Assembly (NCBI GenBank): GCA_028706735.1
Contig: JAQTVS010000050.1
Location: 1-12,442, forward strand
Length of the DNA stretch: 12,442 bases
Origin: Thiomonas sp.
GTDB taxonomy: Bacteria > Pseudomonadota > Gammaproteobacteria > Burkholderiales > Burkholderiaceae_C
Direction of reading: 5' to 3'
The position numbers and the translations under genes were made by a program. This document shows positions 1 through 11,600 of the stretch, piece by piece. Each line of letters begins with the position of its first letter. Position 1 is the first letter of the stretch. Below the pieces are notes generated by a model, which saw only the letters and a list, made by a program, of their open reading frames with translations, was not told where the DNA came from and made no database searches.

Positions 1-1320
1 TGCGACAAAAGCATGCCCGGCTCCTTGATCGGGATGCTCCGTTGCAACGGGCCCGGCATCTTTGTCTATGGCGGCATCATCCTGCCATGCCATTACAAGG
101 GCAAGGATCTCAACATCGTCTCGGTCTTCGAGGCCGTGGGCGAACACGCCGCCGGCCGCATGAGCGACGCGGACTTCGACGCCATCGAGCAATGCTCGGT
201 GCCCACCAGCGGCTCCTGCGGCGGCATGTACACCGCCAACACCATGTCCAGCGCCATCGAGGCCATGGGCATGTCGCTGCCCTACTCCAGCACCATGGCC
301 AATGTGCACGAGGAAAAGGTGCAGTCCGCGCGCGATTCCGGCCAGGCCCTGCTGGCCGCGGTGCGCGCTGGGTTGAAGCCGCGCGATATCGTCACCCGCA
401 AGGCGCTGGAAAACGCCATTGCCGTGGTCATGGCCACTGGCGGCTCCACCAACGCCGTACTGCATCTGCTGGCCATCGCCCACACGGGCGAAGTGCCCCT
501 GACCATCGAAGACTTTGAAGTCATCCGCAAACGCACCCCGGTGCTCTGCGACATGAAGCCTTCGGGCCAATATGTCGCCACCGATCTGCACCGCGCCGGG
601 GGCATTCCGCAGGTCATGAAAATCCTGCTCGAAGCCGGTCTGTTGCATGGCGACTGCATCACCATCAACGGCAAGACCGTGGCGGAAAACCTCAAGGACG
701 TGCCGGCACAGCCCAGCGCCGAGCAGAACGTCATCCGCCCCATCGACAAGCCGATGTACGCCCACGGCCATCTGGCCATTCTCAAGGGCAATCTGGCCGA
801 AGACGGCTGCGTGGCGAAGATCACCGGCCTGAAAAAGCCCAGCATGACCGGCCCGGCGCGCGTGTTCGACGATGAGCAGAGCGCACTTGAAGCCATTCTG
901 GCGGGCAAGATCAAGGCGGGGGACATCATGGTGCTGCGCTACCTCGGCCCCAAAGGCGGCCCCGGCATGCCGGAAATGCTCGCCCCCACCTCGGCGCTGG
1001 TTGGCGCCGGGCTGGGCGAATCCGTCGGCCTGATTACTGATGGCCGTTTCTCCGGCGGCACCTGGGGCATGGTGGTGGGCCACGTCGCGCCCGAAGCCAT
1101 GGCCGGTGGCGCCATCGCCCTGGTCCATGAGGGCGACACCATCACCATTGACGCGCCGAGCCTGAGCCTCAACCTGCACGTTGGCAACGAGGAACTGGCC
1201 AAGCGCCGCGCCGCCTGGACGCCCCCGGCCAAACGCTACACCCGCGGCGTGCTCGCCAAATTCGGCGCGCTGGTCGGCGGTGCGCACCGGGGCGCGGTGC
1301 TCGACGCCAACCTCACCTGA
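1..1320 (+). CDS. ilvD: Dihydroxy-acid dehydratase IlvD, 5'-truncated by the window
   Basis: Catalyses dehydration of 2,3-dihydroxy-isovalerate and 2,3-dihydroxy-3-methylvalerate to the 2-keto acids, the third common step of valine and isoleucine synthesis, in the cytosol. The frame is open from base 1, and the first codons read CDKSMPGS. This is the family's GCDK(N/S)MPG motif, so the window opens on an Fe-S cluster cysteine; the Asp and Lys that follow belong to the Mg site in this family. Another cluster cysteine is in [13 protein letters not shown] (bases about 211-246). The GRFSGGTWG motif near bases 1042-1068 carries the serine proposed as catalytic base. The visible 439 residues run to a normal C-terminus; roughly 115-130 N-terminal residues are missing, judging by the 555-570 residue short-form enzymes. 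The ATG at base 13 is internal, not a real start. It converges with panD. The identification is secure. Confidence 0.97.
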   Translation, partial: CDKSMPGSLIGMLRCNGPGIFVYGGIILPCHYKGKDLNIVSVFEAVGEHAAGRMSDADFDAIEQCSVPTSGSCGGMYTANTMSSAIEAMGMSLPYSSTMANVHEEKVQSARDSGQALLAAVRAGLKPRDIVTRKALENAIAVVMATGGSTNAVLHLLAIAHTGEVPLTIEDFEVIRKRTPVLCDMKPSGQYVATDLHRAGGIPQVMKILLEAGLLHGDCITINGKTVAENLKDVPAQPSAEQNVIRPIDKPMYAHGHLAILKGNLAEDGCVAKITGLKKPSMTGPARVFDDEQSALEAILAGKIKAGDIMVLRYLGPKGGPGMPEMLAPTSALVGAGLGESVGLITDGRFSGGTWGMVVGHVAPEAMAGGAIALVHEGDTITIDAPSLSLNLHVGNEELAKRRAAWTPPAKRYTRGVLAKFGALVGGAHRGAVLDANLT

Positions 1321-1341
1321 ATCGCCTGATCTGCCCGGAAA

Positions 1342-1371
1342 AATCGCCTGGCCCTCCAGGCGATTGCTTTG
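1342..1371. terminator. Bidirectional rho-independent terminator between ilvD and panD
   Basis: A perfect 10-bp stem (AATCGCCTGG, 1342-1351, with CCAGGCGATT, 1356-1365) closes a 4-base loop. It sits midway between the ilvD stop (1320) and the panD stop (1380). On the plus strand the stem is followed by GCTTTGT, a weak T tract. On the minus strand it runs into five T residues (the A run at 1339-1343), so it should work better for the panD transcript. The position between two convergent genes fits a shared terminator. Confidence 0.8.
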
Positions 1372-1379
1372 TCTGCCGC

Positions 1380-1781
1380 CTATGCCTTCATCACGGTGAT
1401 GTGGTTTTGCGCGTCGAGCAGCGCGATGCGAGGGCGAAAGGCGCGCGCAGTGGCATCGTCCATCGGGGCATAGGTGCAGATGATGAGCAAATCGCCCAGC
1501 GCGGCATGGCGTGCCGCCGAACCGTTGAGAGTGATCTGCCCGCTGCCAGGCGCCTCGGCGATGGCGTAGGTGCTCAAGCGCGCACCATTGGTCACGTTGT
1601 AGATCTCGATCTGCTCACCGGGCAGGATGTCGCAGGCGGCCAGCAGCTCCTGATCGATGCCGCAGGAGCCTTCGTAGTGCAGATCGGCGCCGGTGAGCAT
1701 GGCGCGGTGCAATTTGGCGCGCAGCATCACGCGCGCTGGTGGGGCAATGGCAGGGGAACCGGGGGTAAGCGGCTGTGTCAT
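1380..1781 (-). CDS. panD: Aspartate 1-decarboxylase proenzyme PanD
   Basis: Decarboxylates L-aspartate to beta-alanine for pantothenate and CoA synthesis. Family members are made as a proenzyme that cleaves itself at a Gly-Ser bond to give the pyruvoyl cofactor. The cleavage motif HYEGSCGID is present, with the Ser at residue 39 from this start. The conserved Lys of AKLHR, the NVTNG segment, the Tyr of STYAIA and LNGSAARHAALGD are also visible, and together these identify the family. Two starts are possible. ATG at 1781 gives 133 residues with an 18-residue N-terminal extension rich in Pro and Ala. ATG at 1727 gives 115 residues, starting close to the usual PanD N-terminus. Neither has a clear Shine-Dalgarno sequence, so the start is uncertain. 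It is the last gene of the minus-strand run after the metal permease, 65 bases away, and may be co-transcribed with it. The stop lies just before the shared terminator. Confidence 0.93.
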   Translation of the reverse strand: MTQPLTPGSPAIAPPARVMLRAKLHRAMLTGADLHYEGSCGIDQELLAACDILPGEQIEIYNVTNGARLSTYAIAEAPGSGQITLNGSAARHAALGDLLIICTYAPMDDATARAFRPRIALLDAQNHITVMKA

Positions 1782-1846
1782 GGAAAGGCGGGCCGATGCG
1801 GCGGAGTTGATGAAGACAAGCCTGGCATCGTAAAAGACACCGCGCC

Positions 1847-2662
1847 TCAAACGCGGGCCGCACCGTCGCGCAAACGGCGCCAACCGTGGGCGGCGAGGTA
1901 GAGGGCGAAGCTCAGCGATGCGATCCAGGTGCTTGCGGGATAGCCGATGGAATAGGCGGCGGCGAGCCCGCCCCAGGTGATGGCCAGCCCGAACAGTACC
2001 GACAGGCCGATGCCCCCTGCCACGCTGCGGTTGAGCGTCTGCGCCGCCGCGGCGGGGCCGATGAGCAGGGCGAAGATCAGCAGCGCCCCGATCACCGGCA
2101 CGGCTATCGCCACGGTTGCGGCCACCAGCAGGATGAACAGCAGATCGACCCGGCGCGTATTCACCCCGCGCGCTTGCGCGCCTTCGGGGTTGAAGCTGGC
2201 AAAGCACAGCGGGCGGTAAAGCACGGCCAATCCGCCCAGGCCGGCGATGCACACCGCCAGCGACAGCCCGGCCTGCGCTGCGGTGATGCCGACGATGCTG
2301 CCAAACAGAATGCTCATCGCCGACTGGGCGTTGGAAGTGTAGAGATTGAGGAACAACACGCCCAGGCCGAGAGCGAACATCAGCACCATGCCGATGCCGA
2401 TATCGCGCTGGCGAATGCGTCCGCCGGTCAGCGCCAGCGCAACGCCGCTGGCCAGGGTGAAGGCGAACAGGCCGAGATACGGGCTCAGCCCCAGCAAGAT
2501 CGCGCCCGCCGCGCCGGTGAAGCCCACATGCGACAAGGCGTGCGCGGCAAACGCCTGCCGCCGCAGGGTGATGAAGTAGCCCACCGCCGCGCTGAGCACC
2601 GCGATGGCGCTGCCCGCCAGCAGCGCATGGCGCATGAAGCCGTATTCAAGGCCGAGGATCAT
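1847..2662 (-). CDS. znuB: Metal (Zn/Mn) ABC transporter permease, ZnuB type
   Basis: Membrane subunit of a metal-uptake ABC transporter of the ABC-3 family (ZnuB, MntB, TroC), 271 residues, a normal length. The protein is mostly hydrophobic, with about seven or eight membrane segments. Near the N-terminus RRQAFAAHALSHVGFTGAAGA matches the family's conserved 'hALsH..f.G' region. GVNTRRVDLLF and PVIGALLIFALLIGPAAAAQTL match the later conserved blocks, including the cytoplasmic loop expected to contact the ATPase. The ATG is chosen because it overlaps the stop of the upstream ATPase gene by 4 nt (ATGA at 2662-2659), a typical translational coupling; the open frame further upstream is an ATPase shadow. 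The family is certain. Zinc rather than manganese is inferred from the operator upstream of the operon. Confidence 0.93.
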   Translation of the reverse strand: MILGLEYGFMRHALLAGSAIAVLSAAVGYFITLRRQAFAAHALSHVGFTGAAGAILLGLSPYLGLFAFTLASGVALALTGGRIRQRDIGIGMVLMFALGLGVLFLNLYTSNAQSAMSILFGSIVGITAAQAGLSLAVCIAGLGGLAVLYRPLCFASFNPEGAQARGVNTRRVDLLFILLVAATVAIAVPVIGALLIFALLIGPAAAAQTLNRSVAGGIGLSVLFGLAITWGGLAAAYSIGYPASTWIASLSFALYLAAHGWRRLRDGAARV

Positions 2663-3537
2663 GCGCTGTCTCCGCCGGATGCGTGGTCGTGATCTTGGCC
2701 GTGCGCGTGGCCGCAATGCGCGGCCTCTTCGGGCATGAATCCGCCAGCCGGGTGGATGAACACATAGCCCGCATCCCGCGCCACGGCCATGGGCAGGCCG
2801 TAGAGCGCGGTCAGCGCCGGGCCGTTGACCACCGCATCCACCGTGCCCAGCCTGCCTTTGCCGCCCGCGAGGTAGAGCACCTGATCCATATGCGGCAGCA
2901 GCGGGTTGATGTCGTGCGCAGTCATCAGCACGGTGATGCCCTGCTCGGTGCACAGGCGGCGCGCGGTGTGCAGAATGCGCTGCTGCGCCTGCGGGTCGAG
3001 GTTGGACAGCGGCTCGTCGAGCAGCAGCATGCGCACCGGGTTGACCAGCGCCTGCGCGATGCGCACACGCTGGCGCTGCCCGCCGGAGAGCGCATCCAGG
3101 CTGCGGTCGGCGAGATCGGACGCGTGCATGACGCGCAGGGCTGCATCCACCGCCTGCGCGCGCTGCGCGGCTTGCCCCAGTCCCAGCCCCCAGCGTTCAC
3201 CCTGCCAGGCGGTTGCCACATAGCTGCGCACGCGCAAAAAGCTATCGGCGCCCACTGGGTCGCGCTGCGATACATAGCCCACTTGGGTCCGCAAGGAAAC
3301 GCCGTCGCATCCGAGCAGGCGCAGCCGTCCGCCGTGCAGCGGCTGCAGCCCGAGCAAGCTGCGCAGCAACGTGGTCTTGCCTGCACCATTGGCGCCGAAC
3401 ACGCCGACAAACTGCCCGGCGCCGATGCGCAAATCCAGGCCGTCGAGCACCACGCGCTGATTCAGCACGCAACGCAGGCCTTGCGCTTCAATGGCCCAGT
3501 CGGGCGCCTGCGCGCCGTTCGCATGTTGCGGGTTCAC
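2659..3537 (-). CDS. znuC: Metal (Zn/Mn) ABC transporter ATP-binding protein, ZnuC type
   Basis: Cytoplasmic ATPase that powers metal import through the adjacent permease. From the GTG start it has 292 residues. Visible motifs are Walker A GANGAGKT (about 48-55), the Q-loop region VGYVSQRD, the ABC signature LSGGQRQR, Walker B MLLLDEP followed by the D-loop SNLD, and the switch His in TAHD. After the nucleotide-binding domain, the C-terminal tail carries a cluster of five His and one Cys (HCGHAHGQDHDH), which could bind metal. Start choice: GTG at 3537 overlaps the stop of the binding-protein gene by 4 nt (GTGA), matching the coupling seen at the next junction. The alternative ATG at 3594 would add 19 residues and overlap the upstream gene by 61 nt. 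Neither has a good Shine-Dalgarno sequence. The family is certain; the exact start is not. Confidence 0.9.
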   Translation of the reverse strand: MNPQHANGAQAPDWAIEAQGLRCVLNQRVVLDGLDLRIGAGQFVGVFGANGAGKTTLLRSLLGLQPLHGGRLRLLGCDGVSLRTQVGYVSQRDPVGADSFLRVRSYVATAWQGERWGLGLGQAAQRAQAVDAALRVMHASDLADRSLDALSGGQRQRVRIAQALVNPVRMLLLDEPLSNLDPQAQQRILHTARRLCTEQGITVLMTAHDINPLLPHMDQVLYLAGGKGRLGTVDAVVNGPALTALYGLPMAVARDAGYVFIHPAGGFMPEEAAHCGHAHGQDHDHASGGDSA

Positions 3538-4427
3538 GGTCGATGCGATTTGCCCAGCGCCTGCCCGATGGCGTGCAAGGTTTGCATCTGCCATTGCACA
3601 TAGCTTGTGCTGGGAGGAACGAATTCATCCACGCCCACCACCGGCACGCCGGACTCCTTGGCGATGGCGCGCAGGCGATCGGTCAAAGGGTCGGTGACCT
3701 GCCTGTTGTAGAACAGCAGGGCCGCCTTGCGCTGCCGCAGCGTGTCCTCATAGCGCGCCACTTCCGCCGGGGGCGGCTCGGTATCGTTCATCACATCGAA
3801 CTGAAATTTTTCGCCCAGACTGGTCCAGCGCAGTTGCCGCAGCAGATAGCCGACAACCGGCTCGGTCGCCGTGACCTTCAGCCCCGGATAGGCGTCGCGC
3901 AGCGCGGTTTCCGCTTGGGTCACGCGCATCAGATCCGCCTTGAAATCCTGCAGATTGCGCGCAAACAGCGCCGCGTCAGCCGGCGCCGCGCGCTGCAGGA
4001 GTTGGGCAAGCCGCTGCGCCACCAGCAGGGCCACTTGCGGGTCGTAAAACACATGGGGATTCTTGTCGGCCAGAACCAGGGCCGGATTGAGTTGCGCCGC
4101 CACGATCACTTGGCGCTGCGGCGACGGACTGGCCGCGAGCATTTTTTCCATCCAGTCGTCGTAGCCGATGCCGTTGAGCAGCACGATCTGCGCCCGCGCC
4201 ACCTTGCGCGCCACCGCGGGCGTGGCCTCGAAACTGTGCGGATCGACATTGGGGTTGTGGATGATGCTGTCCACCGCCACCTTGCTGCCGCCTATGGCCT
4301 GGGCAATCACGCCATAAGTGCTCTCCGCGGCGACGATGGAAACCGGCGCGGCCCGCGCCGCGCTGCTGAGCAGCAGGCAGAAAACCGCGAAAAAAACAGC
4401 ATGGAAGAACGGTTGAATGCGGCGCAT
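3534..4427 (-). CDS. znuA: Periplasmic metal-binding protein of a Zn/Mn ABC transporter
   Basis: Substrate-binding protein (cluster A-I, ZnuA/PsaA family), 297 residues. It captures the divalent metal in the periplasm and delivers it to the permease. Residues 1-26 form a Sec-type signal peptide: MRR, a hydrophobic core, then a likely cleavage after SSAARA. Probable ligands, placed by family motif, are His64 (VDPHSFE), His125 (NPHVFYDP), Glu189 (TATEPVVGYLL) and Asp267 (GVDEFVP). This His-His-Glu-Asp set resembles PsaA/TroA-type proteins. The long His-rich loop typical of enterobacterial ZnuA is absent, so selectivity (zinc or manganese) cannot be read from the protein. It is the first gene of the operon. 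Its stop overlaps the GTG start proposed for the ATPase, and a Zur-like site lies 27-41 nt upstream of the ATG. No clear Shine-Dalgarno sequence is visible. The name znuA rests on the operon and operator. Confidence 0.88.
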   Translation of the reverse strand: MRRIQPFFHAVFFAVFCLLLSSAARAAPVSIVAAESTYGVIAQAIGGSKVAVDSIIHNPNVDPHSFEATPAVARKVARAQIVLLNGIGYDDWMEKMLAASPSPQRQVIVAAQLNPALVLADKNPHVFYDPQVALLVAQRLAQLLQRAAPADAALFARNLQDFKADLMRVTQAETALRDAYPGLKVTATEPVVGYLLRQLRWTSLGEKFQFDVMNDTEPPPAEVARYEDTLRQRKAALLFYNRQVTDPLTDRLRAIAKESGVPVVGVDEFVPPSTSYVQWQMQTLHAIGQALGKSHRP

Positions 4428-4453
4428 GAACAGAGTTTAATGAGCAATGTGAG

Positions 4454-4468
4454 AGTTACTTTATAACA
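4454..4468 (-). promoter_or_regulatory. Candidate Zur operator upstream of znuA
   Basis: On the minus strand the site reads TGTTATAAAGTAACT. Its left half TGTTATA matches the proteobacterial Zur core (TGTTATA-N-TATAACA) exactly, and the right half keeps TAAC; I count 11 of 14 defined positions. The outer GTTA/TAAC arms are inverted. It lies 27-41 nt before the znuA ATG and includes a TATAAA that could serve as a -10 box, so a repressor bound here would block the promoter. No good -35 box is seen. The match is by eye to a consensus known from enterobacteria, so Zur control is an inference. Confidence 0.55.
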
Positions 4469-4483
4469 TCAGGCGCTGCGACG

Positions 4484-4499
4484 TTGCATCAAAATGCAA
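4484..4499. repeat. Short inverted repeat in the mak-znuA gap
   Basis: TTGCAT and ATGCAA (4484-4489, 4494-4499) form a perfect 6-bp inverted repeat around CAAA. It lies in the otherwise gene-free 120 bases between the mak stop (4548) and the znuA start (4427), 15 bases upstream of the Zur-like site. It may be a weak hairpin ending the mak transcript or a second protein-binding site. No good U tract follows it, so a terminator role is doubtful. No convincing terminator for the smc-mak run is visible elsewhere in this gap. Confidence 0.4.
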
Positions 4500-4547
4500 T
4501 AAGCCGCTGGCGAAAAACCCGTCGCTCGCCACGCCCCGAAAAACCAT

Positions 4548-8618
<4,071 letters not shown>

Positions 8619-8625
8619 CCAGGAA

Positions 8626-8630
8626 TCCTC
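8626..8630 (-). promoter_or_regulatory. Shine-Dalgarno site that fixes the zipA start
   Basis: On the minus strand GAGGA lies 7 nt upstream of the ATG at 8618. It is one of the few clear ribosome-binding sites in this window. It excludes the longer open frame, which would begin inside the end of smc. Confidence 0.7.
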
Positions 8631-8641
8631 GAGGTTTGAGT

Positions 8642-8667
8642 GTGTGCGCGGCTCAGTGTGCGGCTCA
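8642..8667. repeat. Short tandem duplication at the smc stop codon
   Basis: GTGTGCGCGGCTCA (8642-8655) is followed at once by GTGTGCGGCTCA (8656-8667), identical except for a 2-base GC difference. The second copy includes the smc stop (TCA on the plus strand, 8665-8667). The duplication fills much of the 46-nt smc-zipA gap and leaves the zipA Shine-Dalgarno site intact. Confidence 0.6.
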
Positions 8668-11600
8668 AGCGGCTTGGGCAAAGCGTAGCGCGGCGTCCAT
8701 TTCCACGGCAACGGTGCGTGACACGCCCTGCTCCTGCATGGTCACGCCGATGAGCTGGTCGGCCATTTCCATGGCGATCTTGTTGTGCGAGATGAACAGG
8801 AACTGCGTGCTGGCCGACATGTCTTTGACCAGCCGGGCGTAGCGCTCGGTGTTGGCGTCGTCCAGCGGCGCGTCCACTTCGTCGAGCAGGCAGAACGGCG
8901 CGGGGTTGAGCTGGAAGATGGCGAACACCAGCGCGATGGCCACCAGCGCCTTTTCGCCCCCGGAGAGCAGGTGAATCGAGCTGTTCTTCTTGCCCGGCGG
9001 CTGCGCCATGACCTGCACCCCGGCGTCGAGAATTTCCTCGCCGGTGATGATGAGCCGCGCATTGCCGCCGCCGAACAGCAGCGGGAACATGCGGCCGAAG
9101 TGGTCGTTGATCTGCGCGAAGGTGGTGGCCAGCATGTCGCGGGTCTCGGCGTCGATCTTGCGGATGGCGTCTTCCAGCGTGGTGATGGCGGTCTGCAAGT
9201 CGTCGTTCTGCGCGTCGAGAAAATGTTTGCGTTCCCGCGCCTGGCCCAGTTCGTCGAGCGCGGCGAGGTTGACCGCGCCCAGCGCGGCAATGTCGCGCTG
9301 CAGGCGCTCCATCTCGCGTGTCAGCGCCGGAGCCTGGGCGTCGGCAGGCAGACTGGCGCGCACGGCCTCGACATCGGCCTGCGCCTCGGCAAGCTGTTGG
9401 GCGAACTGCTCGGCTTGCAGCCGAAACTCCTGCTCCTTGAGTTGCAATTCGGTGATGCGCTGCCGCAGCGGATCGAGGTCGCGGTCGAGCGTCAGCCGCG
9501 CCTCCTCGCGCTGGCGGAGTTGCTGCGCGATGTCGTCGGCCTCGCTGCGGCGGGCGCCCAGCACGGCCTGCACGCTTTCCTGCTCGGTCAGCGCGGCTTG
9601 CAGGCCGGTCTGCGCGCTTTGTTCGCTCAGCCGCGCGAGTTCGGCCTGCGCCGCCTCGCGCGCACTGGCCTGTCGGGCGATCTGTTCCTGCGCCATCTGC
9701 GCCTCGCGTTGCAGATCGGCCAGCTTTTGCCGCAGGCTACGCACCGCGTAGCTGCTTTCTGCCGCTTGCGATTCGAGCTGGCGCTGCTGCGCCCGCGCGT
9801 CGGCCAGCGCCTGCTGCGCGGCAATCGCCTCGGTTTCGAGATCGGCCTGCAGCTGCTGCTGGTCGGCCAGGCGCGCGTCAAGTTCCTCGAAGCGCGCCTC
9901 GCTCTCGGCCTGCTGCGCCTGCAACACCTCCAACTGCGCGTCAATGTCGCCCAGATCGGCCGCGATCTGGGCGTGCCGCGCGGCGCTTTGCTCCGCCTGC
10001 TGGGTGAGTTTGAGCAGTTCCACCTGCACGGTGTGCAGTTGCTGCATGTCCTGCTGCTGGCGGCGCTGCAGTGCGGCGAGCTGTTCCTGCGCCTGCCCCA
10101 GATCATGCTCGGCCTGGTGCAGTTGGGCGCGGCTTTGCTCGGCGATGAGTTGCTCGGCCTTGATCTGGCGCTCCAGATTGTCGATTTCCTGCTGGCGCGC
10201 GAGCACGCCGGATTGCTCGGAATCCGGCGCGTAAAAACTCACGCTCTGGCGCGACACCGCATGGCCGTCGCGCGTCACCAGCGTGGCTTGCGCGGGCAGG
10301 CTGCCGCGCAGCGCCAGCGCATGCTGTAGCGCGGGTGCGATGAAGACGTTGGCGAGCCAATCGTCGAGCAGGCTGCCCAGCCCGGCGTCGCCAATGCGCA
10401 CCGCGTCGCGCAATGCGCGGCACCCTGCAGGCGGGATGGCTGCCGCCCGCGCCTCGGCCGTCTGCGCCTGCACCGCCGCCGAATAAAACGCCAGCTTGGC
10501 CGGTGGCGCGTCGCTGGCGAACCCTGCGGCCATGTCGAGGTGGCGCAGTTCCAATGCAGCCAGACGCTCGCGCAACACGGCTTCGAGCGCGGTTTCCAGC
10601 CCGTTTTCCACTTGCAGGCGCGACCAGAGTTGCGACAGGGCGTCGAGCCCATGCTTGGCCAGCCAGGGACGCAGCTTGCCTTCGGTGAGCACGCGCTCCT
10701 GCAAGGCCTTGAGGGCTGAGAGGCGCGCACTTGTGGCCGCCAGCTGAGCCGCCACGCTTTGCTGCGCCTGCTGCGTCTGCTGCCGCGCCTGTTGCAGATC
10801 GGGCAGGGTGTCGTCGAGGTGCTCGCGCTGCGCGCGGGTGGTGTCGAGCGCGTCGGTCAGGCTCTCTTGCTGCCGCTTCAGGTCGGCCAGGCGCAGGCTG
10901 TCGGGCGCGGCCACGGCGCGCTGCTCGGCGCGCAAACGCTCTGCGCGCTGTTGCAACTGCTGGATCTGCTGCCCCATGCTGCGCTGGCGTGCCGCTTCGG
11001 CCTGCAGCGCCTGCTGCGCCCCGGCGGCCTGCGCGCGTTCGTCCGCGGCACGCAACTGCGCGTCGCTCACGGCGGCTTCGAGCGCGGGCAGGCTCTCGCT
11101 CTGCTCCTGCGCCCGCGCCTGGGCCACTTCGGCCTGCACCTCAGCATCGGCCAGGCGCTCGGCGGTGTCGGCGGCGTGCGCCATTGCGGCGTCGTGCCGT
11201 TGCTGCCAGTCCTGCGTTTGCGCGGCAATCGTCTGCAGGGTTGCCTGAGCGCGTTGACGGCCTTCGACGACGAAGCGGATTTCCGCCTCAAGCTGGCTGA
11301 CGCGCGACTGCGCCGCATAAAACGCCGCCTGCGCCCGGTTCAGCGTGTCGCTGCTGGCGAACTGTGCCTGCCGCAGCGCTTCAATCTCGGCCTCGATGCC
11401 GCGCTGCTCGGCAATGCGGGCTTCCAGCGCATTCATCGCCTCGCCGCCCGCCTGGGTGATCTGTTGGCGCCTGGCCTGCGCGTCTTCCTGGCGCAGCAGC
11501 CAGAGCTGCTGCTGCACCAGAATCGCACTGGCCTGCAGGCCCTGGTAGCGGGTGGCGACTTCGGCCTGTTGTTCGAGCCGCCCCAGATTGCTGCCGAGCT

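Noticed and set aside
1782..1846. A separate panD promoter in the znuB-panD gap
   Set aside because: TACGAT resembles a -10 box but no -35 box lies at suitable spacing.
1380..2252. PanD as a 290-residue protein with a long N-terminal domain
   Set aside because: The frame is open only by chance through the znuB gene; the upstream residues are Arg/Pro-rich noise, and PanD proteins are about 115-135 residues.
1847..2953. Permease starting at 2953 (368 residues)
   Set aside because: The extra N-terminal part overlaps the ATPase gene and is out-of-frame noise; the ATG at 2662 has the ATGA overlap and gives the usual length.
3213..4466. Plus-strand open frame of 417 codons across the metal-uptake genes
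   Set aside because: Antisense to znuC and znuA, which have full motif sets on the other strand; the composition is Arg/His-rich as expected for a shadow.
4515..4538. Stem TGGCGA/TCGCCA downstream of mak as a terminator
   Set aside because: Only 6 bp with a 12-base loop and no T tract after it on the minus strand; too weak to call.
8785..10329. Long plus-strand open frame antisense to smc (514 codons)
   Set aside because: Lies wholly inside smc, is dominated by Leu, Arg, Gln and Ala from the complement of Gln/Ala-rich coiled coil, and has no recognisable domain. A by-product of high GC content.
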